Part shown: positions 10,486 to 19,434 of the stretch, piece after piece
Layout of the letters: every line of letters begins with the position of its first letter
Position numbering within the stretch: the stretch's first letter is position 1
Source: Alphaproteobacteria bacterium
GTDB lineage: Bacteria > Pseudomonadota > Alphaproteobacteria > Caulobacterales > Hyphomonadaceae
DNA length: 64,000 nt
NCBI GenBank assembly: GCA_016125405.1
Contig: WGLW01000021.1
Coordinates: forward strand, 1 to 64,000
Direction of reading: 5' to 3'
Notes under the pieces: generated by a model
Seen by the model: only the letters and a program-made list of their open reading frames with translations
What the model was told of the DNA's origin: nothing
Databases searched by the model: none
Program-made: the position numbers and the translations under genes

Positions 10486-12267
10486 ATGGACGGAAAAGAC
10501 GACTTTGGTCCCGACAGCGCCTTTGAGCTGAGCCAGAACTTTCAGCGCATCAATTTTCTTCTTCAGCGGCTCTTCCTCGCGCTCTCCCGCCGCGAAGTGC
10601 GCAATCCTGGCGTAGAGGGTCCGGGGCAGCCGTTTTTCCTGCGCGCCGCGATGGGCCAGGCGGCGGGCATCCTGTCCAACCCGATGAAGGCGTTCAACAC
10701 GCACCTTCAGTTCTGGCAGAACACGACCGCGCTTTACGCCGAGCTGACGCAGGCGATGCTGTCCGGCGGTGCACACCATCTTCCGACCGAAGGCGAAGAT
10801 GCGCGCTTCCGTGACGAGGAATGGAGCAAGCATCCGTTCTTCTACTACCTGAAGCGCCAGTACCAGATCATGTCCGCCTACATGGACAGCCTCGCCGAGA
10901 CCGCGGACCTGGGCGACGACGAAAAGCATTCAGAGCAGATTCATTTCTTCACGCGCCAGCTCGTCGACATGTTCTCGCCGTCCAACTTTCTCGCCTCGAA
11001 CCCGGTCGCATTGCGCAAGGCGGTCGAGACAAACGGCCGCTCGCTGGTCGAGGGGCTGGAGAACCTTGTGAAGGACATGGAGCGCTCCGGCGGCGATCTG
11101 CTGGTGACGCTGTCCGACCCGGAAGCCTTCAAGGTCGGCGAAACGCTGGCGACGACGAAGGGCTGGGTGGTCCACGAAACGCCGCTGTTCCAGCTGATCC
11201 GCTACGAGCCGACCACCGAAAAGGTCTATTCGCGGCCACTTCTGCTGGTCCCGCCGTGGATCAACAAGTTCTACATCCTCGACCTTCAGGCGAAGTCGTC
11301 GCTGGTGAAGTGGATGACCGCGCAGGGCTTCGCCGTCTATATCGTCAGCTGGAAGAATCCGACCGAGGACATGCGCGACTACGGCCTCGACACCTATGTG
11401 TTCGACGGCGTTCTGAAAGCGATCGAGGCGGTCAACAACCTCTCGGGATCGGCCGACTGCAACATCGTGGGCTATTGTATCGGCGGAACGTCGCTGGCGA
11501 TGTCGCTGGCATGGCTGGCAAAGCAGAAGGGCGACATGCCGGTTCGCTCCGCCACCTTCTTCACCTCGCTCACCGATTTCGCGGATCCCGGGCCGCTGAA
11601 GGTGTTCATCGACGAAAGCTTTGTCGCCGGCATCATGGTCGAGGCGCAGAAGAAGGGCTTTCTCGACCAGCGCATCATGGCGCGAACCTTCAGCTTCCTC
11701 CGGCCCAACGACCTGGTCTATGGCCCGGCGGTCAAGGCCTATCTGCTCGGCGAACCGCGCCCGAAATTCGACCTGCTGTTCTGGAATGAAGACTCGACCC
11801 GCCTGCCCGAACGGATGGCGAGCGAATACCTGACGCACCTCTATCGCGACAATGATTTCGCCAACGGAAATTTCGAGATTCAGGGAAGCAAGGTGAGTCT
11901 CGACGACATCAAGCTGCCCCACTACGTCGTCGCCTGCGAGAAGGACCACATCGCCCCGTGGAAGGCCTCGTTCAAGGGACTGGCGCGTCTGCTCGGCGGC
12001 GGACGGTTCGTGCTGGCGCAGTCAGGCCATATCGCCGGCATCATCAACCATCCCGACAAGAAGAAGTACGGCTACTGGGTCAGCGACGACTCGCCCGTCG
12101 ATCCCGAAGCCTGGCGATCCGGCACGACGGCGCACGAGGGGTCGTGGTGGCCCGACTGGGCGGTCTGGCTGGGACGCCGGTCCGGCAAGAAGATCGACGC
12201 GGCGGCCGCCTTTCCTCCGGAATTGCCCAGGCTGGAGCCCGCGCCCGGGCGCTATGTCAGCGAGTGA
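10486..12267 (+). CDS. phaC: class I polyhydroxyalkanoate synthase
   Basis: PhaC polymerises 3-hydroxyacyl-CoA into PHB on the granule surface. The 593-residue length fits class I. The lipase-box-like motif is GYCIGGT with catalytic Cys331, the aspartate region is VVACEKDHIAPW, and the histidine is in AQSGHIAGIINHP. The amino-terminal PhaC_N domain is recognisable (FNTHLQFWQNTTALY, KHPFFYYLKRQYQ). The ATG at 10486 begins MDGKDDFGPDSAF; upstream in-frame codons lack family character. Divergent from the hydrolase-phaR pair; the phasin gene follows 216 bases later. Confidence 0.95.
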   Translation: MDGKDDFGPDSAFELSQNFQRINFLLQRLFLALSRREVRNPGVEGPGQPFFLRAAMGQAAGILSNPMKAFNTHLQFWQNTTALYAELTQAMLSGGAHHLPTEGEDARFRDEEWSKHPFFYYLKRQYQIMSAYMDSLAETADLGDDEKHSEQIHFFTRQLVDMFSPSNFLASNPVALRKAVETNGRSLVEGLENLVKDMERSGGDLLVTLSDPEAFKVGETLATTKGWVVHETPLFQLIRYEPTTEKVYSRPLLLVPPWINKFYILDLQAKSSLVKWMTAQGFAVYIVSWKNPTEDMRDYGLDTYVFDGVLKAIEAVNNLSGSADCNIVGYCIGGTSLAMSLAWLAKQKGDMPVRSATFFTSLTDFADPGPLKVFIDESFVAGIMVEAQKKGFLDQRIMARTFSFLRPNDLVYGPAVKAYLLGEPRPKFDLLFWNEDSTRLPERMASEYLTHLYRDNDFANGNFEIQGSKVSLDDIKLPHYVVACEKDHIAPWKASFKGLARLLGGGRFVLAQSGHIAGIINHPDKKKYGYWVSDDSPVDPEAWRSGTTAHEGSWWPDWAVWLGRRSGKKIDAAAAFPPELPRLEPAPGRYVSE

Positions 12268-12383
12268 CCGAAGGCGGCGGGATGCGCCTGCGCACAGGTG
12301 CGTGAGGCGGGTCGATTTCCGCAGATGACCCGCGGAATTCCCTCGCGTTTATGGTAAATTCCTAACGTCGTCCTAACTTTGCG

Positions 12384-12398
12384 TTCGCGCGCGCAGCA
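12384..12398. promoter_or_regulatory. candidate PhaR-type element upstream of phasin
   Basis: TTCGCGCGCGCAGCA, about 86 bases before the phasin start, is followed by a T tract and CGCGCATGCGGCA. It matches the element upstream of phaC at 14 of 15 bases. PhaR repression of phasin genes is well known in the family; this particular site is an inference. Confidence 0.3.
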
Positions 12399-12483
12399 TT
12401 TTTTTCGCGCATGCGGCAAAATAGTTCTTGTCTTTGCCGCGGCGCGGCATTAGATGGCTCTCAAGAACGAAGGAGTCCCCCCT

Positions 12484-12924
12484 ATGACCAGCATGAACCC
12501 GATGGCCGACATGTTCGACATGCAGAAAAACATGGACGCTTTCTCGAAATTCTTCCCGACCGATTTCGCCTCGGCGACGCCGCTCAAAGCCGTCACCGAC
12601 TTCGCCTCCAAATACCGCGAAGTGACGACCGAGGCCCTCAACCGCAACGTCGAGCTGACCACCGCCTGGATGAAGGATGCGGCCAAGGACGCCACGACGC
12701 TCCTCGCCGTCGAAGCTCCGGAAGCCTACGCGAAGAAAGCCGGCGAAGTCGCCACGGCCGCCTTCCAGGACCTTCCCTCGCGCCTCTTCGCCTATGCCGA
12801 AGTCGCGAAGAAAGCCCAGACCGAGCTGATGGACACCATGATCGCGGTGACGCCGAAAGCCGTCGAAGAAGCCGCCGAACGCACCAAGACGGTCACCAAG
12901 ACCGCCGCCAAGAAAGCCGCCTGA
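12484..12924 (+). CDS. phaP: phasin family protein
   Basis: Phasins coat PHB granules and control their size. This 146-residue protein is alpha-helical and Ala/Lys-rich, begins MTSMNPMADMFDMQKNMDAF and ends in a lysine-rich tail (TVTKTAAKKAA), as many phasins do. The ATG at 12484 has a strong AGGAG eight bases upstream, so it is preferred over the in-frame ATG at 12454. It lies downstream of phaC but behind its own 216-base leader, so an independent and probably strong promoter is likely. A bidirectional terminator follows at 13042. Confidence 0.85.
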   Translation: MTSMNPMADMFDMQKNMDAFSKFFPTDFASATPLKAVTDFASKYREVTTEALNRNVELTTAWMKDAAKDATTLLAVEAPEAYAKKAGEVATAAFQDLPSRLFAYAEVAKKAQTELMDTMIAVTPKAVEEAAERTKTVTKTAAKKAA

Positions 12925-13004
12925 GGCTTTCTTCGCGCGCCGCCGGGACCTGACCCCTCCTCCCAGATTTTGGGTTGGAACCCGGCGGTCCGATCTTTCG
13001 ATTA

Positions 13005-13035
13005 GTAGAGTACGCGTAGAGTAGCGTTGAGTACG
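13005..13035 (+). repeat. three imperfect 10-11 bp direct repeats
   Basis: Units read GTAGAGTACGC, GTAGAGTAGC and GTTGAGTACG back to back, between the phasin stop and the terminator. The period is about one helical turn. No function is known; it would lie in the 3' untranslated part of the phasin mRNA. Confidence 0.55.
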
Positions 13036-13041
13036 AAAAGG

Positions 13042-13068
13042 GGCGCTCATTCCTGAGCGCCTCTTTTT
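13042..13068 (+). terminator. bidirectional rho-independent terminator (phasin / moaC)
   Basis: Perfect 8-bp arms GGCGCTCA and TGAGCGCC flank a TTCC loop, followed by CTCTTTTTT on the plus strand. On the minus strand the same stem is followed by CCTTTTC, so it can also stop moaC transcription. Confidence 0.9.
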
Positions 13069-13086
13069 TGTTTCCGCCGGCCGCGA

Positions 13087-13566
13087 TCAGACCTTGGCGA
13101 CAAAATCCCCGCTGGCGCCGCCGGACTTTTCGAGCAGCCGCACGCCCTCGATCCGCATCGCGCGGTCGACCGCCTTCAGCATGTCGTAGACAGTCAGGCA
13201 GGCCACCGAGACGGCCGTCAGCGCCTCCATCTCGACGCCGGTCGGGCCGGTGGTCGCGACTTCGGCGACCACGCCAAGCCCGGATCCGTCTTCGCTCTCG
13301 TTCACCCGAACCTTCACGTTCGAGAGCATGAGCGGGTGGCACATCGGGATCAGGTCAGCGGTGCGCTTCGCCGCCATGACGCCCGCGATTTCGGCGGCGG
13401 CGCGCACATCCCCCTTGCCGCCGCCCGAGCGCGCCAGAGCCAGAGCGGCCGGAGACATGAGCACCTGTCCCGTAGCGATCGCCCGGCGATGGGTCGCAGC
13501 CTTGTCAGAAACGTCGACCATTCGCGCGCGGCCATCCGCGTCGATGTGGGTGAGCTTTCCAGCCAT
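13087..13566 (-). CDS. moaC: cyclic pyranopterin monophosphate synthase MoaC
   Basis: MoaC converts the MoaA product into cyclic pyranopterin monophosphate in molybdenum cofactor synthesis. All family blocks are present in 159 residues: the opening [16 protein letters not shown], the active-site stretch [11 protein letters not shown], the [19 protein letters not shown] helix and the closing [13 protein letters not shown]. Divergent from moeA with 94 bases between starts. The cofactor is needed by the molybdenum hydroxylase at 39.8 kb. Confidence 0.96.
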   Translation of the reverse strand: MAGKLTHIDADGRARMVDVSDKAATHRRAIATGQVLMSPAALALARSGGGKGDVRAAAEIAGVMAAKRTADLIPMCHPLMLSNVKVRVNESEDGSGLGVVAEVATTGPTGVEMEALTAVSVACLTVYDMLKAVDRAMRIEGVRLLEKSGGASGDFVAKV

Positions 13567-13660
13567 CGCATCCTACCTTATCCGTTGCAGCCATTCTGCA
13601 CGCACGAGGCGGCGCACGCCAGCTTGAAGGCCCGCGCGCGCCGGACACCGGGAGGTCCCA

Positions 13661-14860
13661 ATGATCCGCATGGCGTCGGTCGAGCAGGCGCTGGAGTTGA
13701 TCCTCCAGCACGGCGAAGCGAATCTCGCGGCCGTCGAAACCGTCCCGCTGGAAAAGGCCGAAGGCCGCGTGCTGGCGGCGCCGGTCGTCGCTGCCATTTC
13801 GCAGCCACCTGCCGCCGTTTCGGCGATGGATGGTTACGCCGTGCGCTTTTCCGACATGAAGGTCGGCCACCGGTTGAGAATCAAAGGCGAATCCAGCGCC
13901 GGCCACCCCTATGACAACGCGATCGATCCCGGCGAAGCGGTCCGGATCTTTACCGGCGCGCATGTGCCGCCGGGGGCCGATCACATCCTGATCCAGGAAG
14001 ACGCCAGGCGGGAAGGAGAGGTGGTTGAGGTCGCCGCCGCGCAGACGGCCCCCGGCTCGATCCGCCGGAAAGGCCGGGACTTCAACGCAGGCGACGAACT
14101 TGTTCCGGCCGGTCACAGGATCACCGCCGGAGCAATCGCCCTGATCGCCGCCGGAAACGTGCCGGCGGTCGACGTGCGCGTGGCGCCCCGCATCGGCGTG
14201 CTGGCGAACGGCGATGAACTGGTCGCGCCCGGGTCGTCGCTGAAGGCGGGCGAAATCGTCAACTCGGTCGCTCCGGCCGTGATGTCGCTGATCCGCCAGT
14301 GGGGCGCGGAACCGGTGGATCTGGGCGTCGCGAGCGACGCGGAGGCCGACGTGCGCAAGCGCATCGCCGAGCCATGCGATATCCTGCTGACCATTGGCGG
14401 CGCCTCTGTCGGCGACCATGACGTGGTTCGCGCCGCCTTCGCCAAGGAGGGCTTCGAAGGGATATTTGAGAAGGTCGCAGTGAAGCCGGGCAAGCCGACG
14501 TGGTTCTCAAGTCGCGGCGGCCAGCTTGTGCTCGGCCTGCCGGGCAATCCGGCGGCGGCGATGGTGACGTCGCGGCTGTTTCTCAAGCCGCTGATCGAGG
14601 CGCGGATTGCCGCGTTGCGCGCGCCCGCCGCCCTCATGATGGCGCACGCCCAGTCCGCCCTGCCCGCGACCGGCGGCCGTGAAGAATATCTGCGCGCCGT
14701 GGTCACGCTCGAACGCGACGGGCACGCAAACGTGCGGCCGGCCGACGATCAGGATTCGTCGCTGATCAGTCCGTTTCTGTCGGCCAACGCCCTGATCCAC
14801 CGCCTGCCCCGCGCGCCGGAGGCCGCAGCGGGAGACCTGGTGGAAGTGATCTGGCTGTGA
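13661..14860 (+). CDS. moeA: molybdopterin molybdenumtransferase MoeA
   Basis: MoeA inserts molybdate into adenylated molybdopterin. The 399-residue protein shows the family domains: an amino-terminal segment with AVSAMDGYAVR, the central MoCF-binding domain with TIGGASVGDHDVV, and LGLPGNPAAAMV toward the carboxy end. The start ATG has GGAGG five bases upstream. The stop lies five bases before the CCA end of the convergent tRNA-Leu gene. Confidence 0.96.
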   Translation: MIRMASVEQALELILQHGEANLAAVETVPLEKAEGRVLAAPVVAAISQPPAAVSAMDGYAVRFSDMKVGHRLRIKGESSAGHPYDNAIDPGEAVRIFTGAHVPPGADHILIQEDARREGEVVEVAAAQTAPGSIRRKGRDFNAGDELVPAGHRITAGAIALIAAGNVPAVDVRVAPRIGVLANGDELVAPGSSLKAGEIVNSVAPAVMSLIRQWGAEPVDLGVASDAEADVRKRIAEPCDILLTIGGASVGDHDVVRAAFAKEGFEGIFEKVAVKPGKPTWFSSRGGQLVLGLPGNPAAAMVTSRLFLKPLIEARIAALRAPAALMMAHAQSALPATGGREEYLRAVVTLERDGHANVRPADDQDSSLISPFLSANALIHRLPRAPEAAAGDLVEVIWL

Positions 14861-14864
14861 AGCC

Positions 14865-14951
14865 TGGTGCGGGCGGCCGGGGTCGAACCGGCACTTCGTT
14901 GCCGAAAACGGATTTTAAGTCCGTTGCGTCTACCAGTTTCGCCACGCCCGC
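14865..14951 (-). tRNA. tRNA-Leu (anticodon UAA)
   Basis: The minus strand folds as a class II tRNA: acceptor GCGGGCG pairs with CGCCCGC, the D arm is GCGAAACTGGTAGACGC, the anticodon arm ACGGA-CTTAAAA-TCCGT carries UAA, a long variable arm follows, and the T arm contains GGTTCGACCCC. The encoded 3' CCA is at 14865-14867. The leucine identity fits the TAA anticodon and long variable arm. It overlaps no real gene. Confidence 0.96.
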
Positions 14952-15039
14952 GCCGGGACGATTCACCCGCTATCGGCGTGGATGGCAAGCCGCTGAGCGC
15001 GCCTTTTGCGTAAGGCGCCGGGCCACGATAGGATTTGGC

Positions 15040-15420
15040 ATGAGCCGTTTCGCCCTCTTGTCGCTGATCTGTCTCGCCGGCTGGGGAACCCAGGCCATGG
15101 CGCAGGAAACCAGCGCGGGGCCGCAATTCTCCTCGATTGTCGATCTCGCAGAAACACTCGGGGAAGCGCACGCGATCCGGTCGATCTGCAACGGCGACAG
15201 CGACCAGACCTGGCGCAACTACATGCAGAATCTCCTGGACATCGAAGCGGCGGGCGGCGGCCAGAGGCGCTCGATCCTGACCAGCGCGTTCAACCGGGGC
15301 TATCGTACGCAAAGCAGCCAGCACCGGGCCTGCACGCCGGACCTGCGACAGGTGGAAGCAGGAATCGCCGCGCACGGGCGCGTCCTCGCCGATTCCATCG
15401 CCCGCGGTTACCTGCAGTAA
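15040..15420 (+). CDS. TIGR02301-type small exported protein
   Basis: A 126-residue protein with a Sec signal peptide (MSRFALLSLICLAGWG, cleaved after QAMA). The mature part FSSIVDLAETLGEAHAIR, then CNGDSDQTWRNYM and SAFNRGYRTQSSQHR, matches my memory of TIGR02301, a conserved alphaproteobacterial family of unknown function. Two cysteines (in SICNG and RACTP) could form a disulfide. The ATG at 15040 follows AGGA at seven bases. The frame is open upstream only because it reads across the tRNA gene antisense. Confidence 0.75.
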   Translation: MSRFALLSLICLAGWGTQAMAQETSAGPQFSSIVDLAETLGEAHAIRSICNGDSDQTWRNYMQNLLDIEAAGGGQRRSILTSAFNRGYRTQSSQHRACTPDLRQVEAGIAAHGRVLADSIARGYLQ

Positions 15421-15444
15421 GCCCTGGTTAACCCCGCGTTTCGG

Positions 15445-15497
15445 GAATCCAAGGATTTCGTTACGGATTCGGCGTAGCCTCGCTCGAAACACGATTC
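15445..15497. promoter_or_regulatory. three GANTC sites upstream of the hybrid kinase
   Basis: GAATC at 15445, GATTC at 15466 and GATTC at 15493 fall within 53 bases directly before the kinase. GANTC is the CcrM target, and a ccrM gene is present at 51.5 kb. A GGTTAACC palindrome at 15426 contains a TTAACC string like a CtrA half-site. Methylation-dependent, cell-cycle-timed transcription is an inference. Confidence 0.45.
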
Positions 15498-15498
15498 A

Positions 15499-17778
15499 TT
15501 GGCCCGGAGCGCTGCAATCCCGCTGCACACCGCCCTCGCCGCATCTTCTCCGCACCCGCAGGACGGTTCGCCGGCCGTGCGGTTCGCGAATCCGTGGGCG
15601 ATCGCAACATCATTTTTTCGGGGCGGACTGCGGCGGCAGTTTTATGCCGATACCGCCGCGTTCTCAGAGGCATCCGACGCAACGCGCCAGATTGGCGCCG
15701 GGTATGTGTGCCTTGCGGGCTCCCTCGGCTGGCTGACGACCGGACTTCTGGTCCTGATTCTCAACCCGGCCCACATCGCGGCGCACCTCGTCGCGCTCTT
15801 CAACACGGTGGGCTGCTATTACGGATTCCGGCAGATCCAGCTGCGCAAGGATCCGCGGCCCGCAATGGGCGTGATGGTGCTATCGGCCTTTGTCGGCGAC
15901 GCCATCATGAGTTTCCACCACTCAGGCCTTCCGGCGCCGTGTCTGGCTGCGCTGCCGGTGATCACGGGACTTGCGGTGTTCTATCTGCGCGGTCGAATGC
16001 GCGCTCTGGCGCTCGCCGTCGGCCTCGCTTCCGCGATTGTCTGCTTCCTTTCGGCGACCGGTGCGATCGGCCTTCCGACGACGTATTCGAAGTCCGCCTA
16101 TTCGGCGATGATGTTCCTGTCGCTCGTTCTTTCGATGGTCTGCTTCGGCGGCATCGCGTGGATCGCCAACATGTCGCGCGACTACGCCATCGCGAAACTG
16201 GAGGCGGCCCGCGATGAAATCGTCCAGTCTGCGGCGCGCAGCCATGTGGCGATGGAAGCCGCAAAAGTCGGGCTGTGGGACGTGCCGAACATGCAGGAAC
16301 GCAAGTTCCACGTTTCGGAAAGTTTCGAGACGATCACCGGCTACACGGCGGATGAGTTCAACGAACTTTTCTCGCGCATGGAGGATTTCATACATCCTGA
16401 CGACATCGCCGGCCTGCGTGAAGCCTTTGCGCTGGGCCGCAAGCGACTGTCGCGGATGCGCATCGATTTCCGGCTGATGACGCGATCGAGGGGATACCGC
16501 TGGTTTTCGGCGCGGGCGAAACACGCGGTCAATCCCGACGGGTCGCTGCGCATTTCCGGCTCGCTGCAGGATATCAACTTCATCAAGGCGGCCGAGGACG
16601 CGCTGCGCGCCGGGCGCGACCGGGCGCGCGAGGCCAACAAGGCCAAGTCCGACTTCATCGCCATCATGAGCCACGAGGTTCGCACGCCGCTGAACGCCAT
16701 CCTCGGCTCGGTGGAGGTGCTCAAGCGCGGCGAACATGGCCGCGAGAGCAACGAACTCATCCACCTGATCGACGACGCCGGCCGCGGCCTGCTGGCGATG
16801 GTGAACGACATGCTCGACGTCTCGAAGATCGAGGCGGGCAAGATCGAGGTGGCGCCAACGGCGACGGACCTGAGCCTGCTGGTGACGCGCACGGTCGAGT
16901 TCTGGCGCCCACAGGCGGCGAGCAAGGGATTGCAGCTGACTGTGGATTGCCGGGAGGTGGGCGAGCGAAACCTCGTTCTGGACCCTGTCCGGGTGCGCCA
17001 GATCGTTGGCAACCTGATCTCGAACGCTGTGAAATTCACGGACGAAGGCGTCATTGCAACGCGCGCCTCGACGCACGAGCGGCCCGATGGTCAGGTCGAT
17101 GTGGTGATCAGCGTGATCGATAACGGCCCCGGCGTTCCGGACGCCATAGCCGAGACGATATTCGCGCCCTTCGAGCAGACGCCAGCAGGACACGGGCGCG
17201 GCGGCACGGGCCTCGGGCTTTTCATCTCCCGCCGGCTCGCCCGCATGATGGGCGGCGACGTCACGCTGGAGCCCGCGCGCGAAAACGGCGCGCATTTCCG
17301 GGTGGCGATTCTCGCCCGTTTTGCCGCTCCTGAAATCGTCGCCGCGACCGATACGGAAAGTGATCCTCTCTGGACGGGAAAACGAATTCTCTGCGTCGAT
17401 GACAACGAAAAGAACCGGCGCATCGCCGAGCTGTTGCTGGGCAAGTTTGGCCTGGACGTGACGAGCTGCGCGTCCGGCGCCGAAGCGATCGACCTGTGCG
17501 GCGTCGACCTGTTCGACCTGATCCTGATGGACATCGTGATGCCGGAGATGGACGGGGTTGAAACCCTGCGCCGCCTGCGAACCGATGAAAACGGTCTCAA
17601 CCGTCAAACGCCGGCCATTGCGCTCACCGCGAAGCTGACGCCGGAGGATATTGCGGGTTATGCGGCGGTCGGTTTCGAAGGCGTCGCGGCCAAGCCGATC
17701 AACGTGTCCGAGCTGGCGCGGGCGATCGAGCCCTTCATGCTGGGCGGCTTCGACGAACGGCCGGCGGCAAGGGCCTAG
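15499..17778 (+). CDS. hybrid sensor histidine kinase/response regulator
   Basis: Membrane-bound hybrid kinase of up to 759 residues. An amino-terminal block of several hydrophobic helices (about 60-225) forms a sensor-like membrane domain, followed by a PAS domain with PAC (about 245-370), the dimerisation/phosphoacceptor motif SHEVRTPLN with His392, an ATPase domain (GNLISNAVKFTDEG, DNGPGVP, GTGLGLFIS), and a receiver with ILCVDDNEKN and acceptor Asp678 in LMDIVMPEMDG. The start is uncertain: TTG at 15499 gives the longest product and GTG at 15577 is an alternative; neither has a good ribosome binding site. Its stop overlaps the convergent stop of the next gene by three bases. Ligand and output unknown. 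Confidence 0.88.
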   Translation: MARSAAIPLHTALAASSPHPQDGSPAVRFANPWAIATSFFRGGLRRQFYADTAAFSEASDATRQIGAGYVCLAGSLGWLTTGLLVLILNPAHIAAHLVALFNTVGCYYGFRQIQLRKDPRPAMGVMVLSAFVGDAIMSFHHSGLPAPCLAALPVITGLAVFYLRGRMRALALAVGLASAIVCFLSATGAIGLPTTYSKSAYSAMMFLSLVLSMVCFGGIAWIANMSRDYAIAKLEAARDEIVQSAARSHVAMEAAKVGLWDVPNMQERKFHVSESFETITGYTADEFNELFSRMEDFIHPDDIAGLREAFALGRKRLSRMRIDFRLMTRSRGYRWFSARAKHAVNPDGSLRISGSLQDINFIKAAEDALRAGRDRAREANKAKSDFIAIMSHEVRTPLNAILGSVEVLKRGEHGRESNELIHLIDDAGRGLLAMVNDMLDVSKIEAGKIEVAPTATDLSLLVTRTVEFWRPQAASKGLQLTVDCREVGERNLVLDPVRVRQIVGNLISNAVKFTDEGVIATRASTHERPDGQVDVVISVIDNGPGVPDAIAETIFAPFEQTPAGHGRGGTGLGLFISRRLARMMGGDVTLEPARENGAHFRVAILARFAAPEIVAATDTESDPLWTGKRILCVDDNEKNRRIAELLLGKFGLDVTSCASGAEAIDLCGVDLFDLILMDIVMPEMDGVETLRRLRTDENGLNRQTPAIALTAKLTPEDIAGYAAVGFEGVAAKPINVSELARAIEPFMLGGFDERPAARA

Positions 17779-19343
17779 TCCGGCAACATCGCAGCAATCA
17801 GGCGCGGCCCGTTGTGATTCATGGCGCGCTCCAGGGCGGCGTCGAACTCGCCCAGTGTTGTGGTCGCTTCGGCTCCGACCCCCATGCCCTTCGCCAGACT
17901 CACCCAGTCAATATCGGGGTTGCCGAGATTGAGTAGACCGAGCGCGGCGGGGCCGGGATTGCCCGCGCCCGTGCGCGCCAGTTCGACCTTCAGGATCTTG
18001 TAGGCGTTGTTGACGAACACGATGGTGAGGATGTCCAGATCTTCGCGCGCCATCGTCCATAGCGACTGGACCGTATACATGCCGGCGCCATCGCCAGACA
18101 GGCACACCACCTTCGAGTCCGGCCGGGCCGCCGCTGCGCCGATCGCGGCCGGCATCCCCTGCCCGATGGCGCCGCCGGTCTGGCACAGCCAGTCATGCCG
18201 CTGCGCCTGCGCGGTGGCGAGATAGACGGGCAGTCCCCCGGTCACGCCGTCATCCGAAATGATTGCGTTCTCCGGCAAGCGATGCGCGAGGCAGAGGCCG
18301 ATCGTGTAGGCGTTGAACTTGTCGGGAGGCGGCGCAGGCGGGCGACCTTCGGCGACGGGCGGGGGCTGGGTCGCGCCGATGGCTTCCGCGAGTTTTGCAA
18401 CGGCGTCGCCCGCATCGATCTCGGGACCGCCGAGACTGAAGACGTCTGCGCCAGGCGGCGACAGGATGCCCGGCGTGTTCGGATAAGCGAAGAACGCAAC
18501 CGGCGGCTTCGTGCCGGCAACCAGGAGCAGGTCTACCCCGTCGAGGTCCTTGATTGCGGCTTCGGCGAAGTAGGACAGGCGTCTTGGCACAAAGCGGCCG
18601 CCGCCACGCGCCTGACGGGCGATGAACGTGTCAACCACAACCATGACGCCGCGCGCTTCAAGCCGTGCAAGGGCAATGAGACCCTTGTCCGTCGCCGTCG
18701 CGCCATTGACCAGGATCGCCGGCCGCCTGGCCGCCCGGATGGCGCGCGCCGCATCCTCGACCACGCCATCGGACACCTTGCGCAGCCCCGGACGCTCATC
18801 CGCGCGGAACAGCGAGCCGCCCTTCGTCCATGCCGTGTCCGCGGGCATGACAAGCGAGACCGGACCCGGCGGCGGACCGAAGCTGGCCGCGAAGGCTTCG
18901 GCCGCAAGCCGGCCCGCGTCCTGCACGCGGTCCACCGAGCGGAGCCAGCGCGAATTGGGACCTGCAAGGCCAGCGATGTCCGAGGCCAGCGGCGCATCCA
19001 GTGCGCGATGCGAGACGGCATGATCGCCGATCAGATTGATCATTGGCGAATAGGCCCGCCGGGCGTTGTGGATGTTGGCGCCGCCATTGAGATAGCCGGG
19101 GCCGAGATGCAGCAGCGTCAGCGCCGGCGTTCCCGCCATGCGGGCGAAGCCATCTGCGGCGCCAGTGGCGACACCCTCGAACAGGCAGAGGACGGAGCGG
19201 ATGCGCGGTTCGCGGTCGAGCGCGGTGACAAGATGCATCTCGCTGGTGCCGGGATTGGAGAAGCAGGCGGTGACGCCGCATTCGGCAAGCGATCCGATGA
19301 TCGCGCCGGCGCCTGTCATCGTCTCCTGTCCGTCGCCGTCCAT
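17775..19343 (-). CDS. thiamine diphosphate enzyme, acetolactate synthase large-subunit-like
   Basis: A 522-residue enzyme with the three-domain ThDP fold. The catalytic glutamate region is LCLFEGVATGAADGFARM, the central domain is nucleotide-binding-like, and the ThDP/Mg motif is GDGAGMYTVQSLW continuing to VFVNNAYKIL. Annotated relatives are called acetolactate synthase large subunit homologues or benzoylformate decarboxylase-like; no ilvN partner is adjacent, so it is probably not the biosynthetic enzyme. GGAGG lies eight bases before the ATG. Substrate unknown. Confidence 0.8.
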   Translation of the reverse strand: MDGDGQETMTGAGAIIGSLAECGVTACFSNPGTSEMHLVTALDREPRIRSVLCLFEGVATGAADGFARMAGTPALTLLHLGPGYLNGGANIHNARRAYSPMINLIGDHAVSHRALDAPLASDIAGLAGPNSRWLRSVDRVQDAGRLAAEAFAASFGPPPGPVSLVMPADTAWTKGGSLFRADERPGLRKVSDGVVEDAARAIRAARRPAILVNGATATDKGLIALARLEARGVMVVVDTFIARQARGGGRFVPRRLSYFAEAAIKDLDGVDLLLVAGTKPPVAFFAYPNTPGILSPPGADVFSLGGPEIDAGDAVAKLAEAIGATQPPPVAEGRPPAPPPDKFNAYTIGLCLAHRLPENAIISDDGVTGGLPVYLATAQAQRHDWLCQTGGAIGQGMPAAIGAAAARPDSKVVCLSGDGAGMYTVQSLWTMAREDLDILTIVFVNNAYKILKVELARTGAGNPGPAALGLLNLGNPDIDWVSLAKGMGVGAEATTTLGEFDAALERAMNHNGPRLIAAMLPD

Positions 19344-19401
19344 GCGTCTCGCCTCCGGAAGCGCCGGACCTTATCGCTGCTCCGCCGTCATGCAACCGGA
19401 C

Positions 19402-19434
19402 AAAAAAAGCCGGCCCCGGTTGGACAGGGCCGGC
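19402..19434 (-). terminator. rho-independent terminator (minus strand)
   Basis: Read on the minus strand, GCCGGCCC pairs with GGGCCGGC around a ten-base loop and is followed by seven T residues. It lies 190 bases beyond the dihydroorotase-like gene stop, so it ends that transcript or a separate short RNA from the interval 19435-19623. Confidence 0.85.

Noticed and set aside
12973-12993. GGTTGGAACC-like palindrome after the phasin gene, considered as part of an RNA gene.
   Set aside because: Too short, no compensating structure, and the real terminator lies 50 bases downstream.
14766-14966. A short minus-strand frame with the peptide VAKLVDATDLKSV.
   Set aside because: This is the familiar false translation of the tRNA-Leu gene at 14865-14951.
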